7,937 nucleotides of DNA, taken from the NCBI GenBank assembly GCA_003455945.1, contig DMPQ01000385.1, positions 12,875-20,811 of the forward strand, written 5' to 3'. The position numbers and the translations under genes were made by a program. The notes beneath the pieces are model-generated. The model saw only the letters and a program-made list of their open reading frames with translations. It made no database searches and was not told the origin of the DNA. Source of the DNA: Planctomycetaceae bacterium (lineage in GTDB: Bacteria > Planctomycetota > Planctomycetia > Pirellulales > Pirellulaceae). Positions 7,247 to 7,937 of this stretch are shown in pieces. Every line of letters starts with the position of its first letter. The first letter of the stretch is position 1.

Positions 7247-7347
7247 GAGGTTCGTCAGGGGTGCCGTCGCGTCGTCATTTCGCGGTCAAAGGCGTGCGAC
7301 CGAACTCGGACCGATTGCGTACGGTCCCTCGGCCCTCGCGCCCGAGA

Positions 7348-7937
7348 TCAGTGCGTCATCGCATAGACGACGATGTTGATGCCCATCGGGTAGGCCAGAC
7401 GCTCCGAAAAGGTCTCGAAATACTCGCGACTCTCCCCTTCGCGTTCCCAACCGTCGCCCAGGTCGGTGTTGTGACAGATGATCATCACCATCCGACCGTT
7501 GTCGTCGAAATACGCACGATAGTGGACCTCGGTCGCATCCTCTCGTTCGTAGGTAAGTCCGGTCCGTTCCCAATTGTGGATGCTGGGGACCTGAGGCTTG
7601 AACGGCAGATCGTACACCAGGTGGAAGATCGGGTGCTCGAAAGGGAGATCGAGCGGCTCGCGGTCGGGAAAGACCCGCGACATCTCGGCATGAAAGTTCT
7701 GCCATTCGTACTCGCCCCAGAAGTCGTCGACCATCATGAAGCCGCCGCGATCGAAGTAGGCGCGAAGCGCCGCCACCTCGTCGTCGTCCAGACGGATGAA
7801 GCCCGGCTCGATCATGTACAGGAACGGATACTCGAAGAGCCGCGGGTCGGTGATGTCGAGCCAGAGCGGATCGGGGTCGACATCCATCGTCGTCAGCTGC
7901 TTCAGCCGGAACGAGAAGTTCAGATCGCTGTCGGGAT
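7348..7937 (-). CDS. DUF4159 family protein (5' end cut by window edge)
   Basis: The last 195 codons are visible. The first in-frame ATG (7887) is not the start, because codons above it continue the family pattern: DSDLNFSFRLKQLTT leads straight into DPDPLWLDITDPRLF. Other hallmarks are YPFLYMIEPG, the helix DDEVAALRAYFDRGGFMMVDD, FEHPIFHLVYDL, and a C-terminal block with DLGDGWEREGESREYF and GINIVVYAMTH. DUF4159 proteins are predicted to have a glutamine-amidotransferase-like (flavodoxin-like) fold with no proven activity. They often carry a signal peptide, which would lie outside this window. I see no obvious catalytic Cys-His-Glu triad, so an enzyme activity is not supported. It sits just upstream of MoxR, DUF58 and the BatA-type gene, where this family is commonly found. 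Confidence 0.93.
   Translation of the reverse strand, partial: PDSDLNFSFRLKQLTTMDVDPDPLWLDITDPRLFEYPFLYMIEPGFIRLDDDEVAALRAYFDRGGFMMVDDFWGEYEWQNFHAEMSRVFPDREPLDLPFEHPIFHLVYDLPFKPQVPSIHNWERTGLTYEREDATEVHYRAYFDDNGRMVMIICHNTDLGDGWEREGESREYFETFSERLAYPMGINIVVYAMTH

Noticed and set aside
7261..7289. TTGACC at 7289-7284 as a promoter for the MoxR gene
   Set aside because: No acceptable -10 sequence lies 16-18 nt downstream on the minus strand.
5385..7379. A 664-codon open frame on the plus strand opposite DUF58 and MoxR
   Set aside because: It is antisense to two unmistakable genes and its product is Arg/Asp/Gln-rich with no family features. Codon choice in the true genes avoids TTA, CTA and TCA, which keeps the opposite strand open.

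Overview
The window looks like a piece of a GC-rich bacterial chromosome. The gene content fits Planctomycetota: a DUF4159 protein, a MoxR ATPase, a short DUF58 protein and a roughly 700-residue BatA-type von Willebrand protein, with an atypical NhaA nearby. That assignment rests on gene content and codon style, because there is no rRNA or other marker here. Every gene I can support lies on the minus strand, so the operon reads from right to left. Both ends of the window cut through genes.

Right to left, the layout is as follows. Bases 7937-7348 hold the 3' part of a DUF4159 gene. After 112 nt comes a MoxR-family AAA+ ATPase (7235-6219, GTG start). After 60 nt comes a soluble DUF58 protein (6158-5223). 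It overlaps by ATGA a 707-residue BatA-type membrane protein with a von Willebrand A domain (5226-3103). A gap of 478 nt (3102-2625) follows and may hold one small membrane-protein gene. Then come a two-helix DUF502 membrane protein (2624-1839), a 445-nt gap with a promoter-like site (1838-1394), and the first 464 codons of nhaA, a Na+/H+ antiporter (1393-1, cut by the window edge).

The first four genes form the widespread MoxR/DUF58/BatA module. MoxR ATPases are thought to remodel client proteins, and the linked von Willebrand proteins act as adaptors or metal-ion-dependent binding partners. DUF58 would be cytoplasmic. By the positive-inside rule, the large domain of the BatA-type protein would sit in the periplasm. 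The client is unknown. DUF502 and nhaA may be separate membrane or ion-homeostasis genes that are simply co-oriented.

No clear new biological system is present. The most unusual points are a His/Asp-rich insertion of about 70 residues in the first periplasmic loop of NhaA, a non-canonical pH-sensor segment in the same protein, a long leader upstream of nhaA, a possible 31-residue membrane protein at the end of the BatA operon, and strong over-representation of the palindrome CGATCG. I saw no tRNA, rRNA, CRISPR, insertion sequence or convincing intrinsic terminator.
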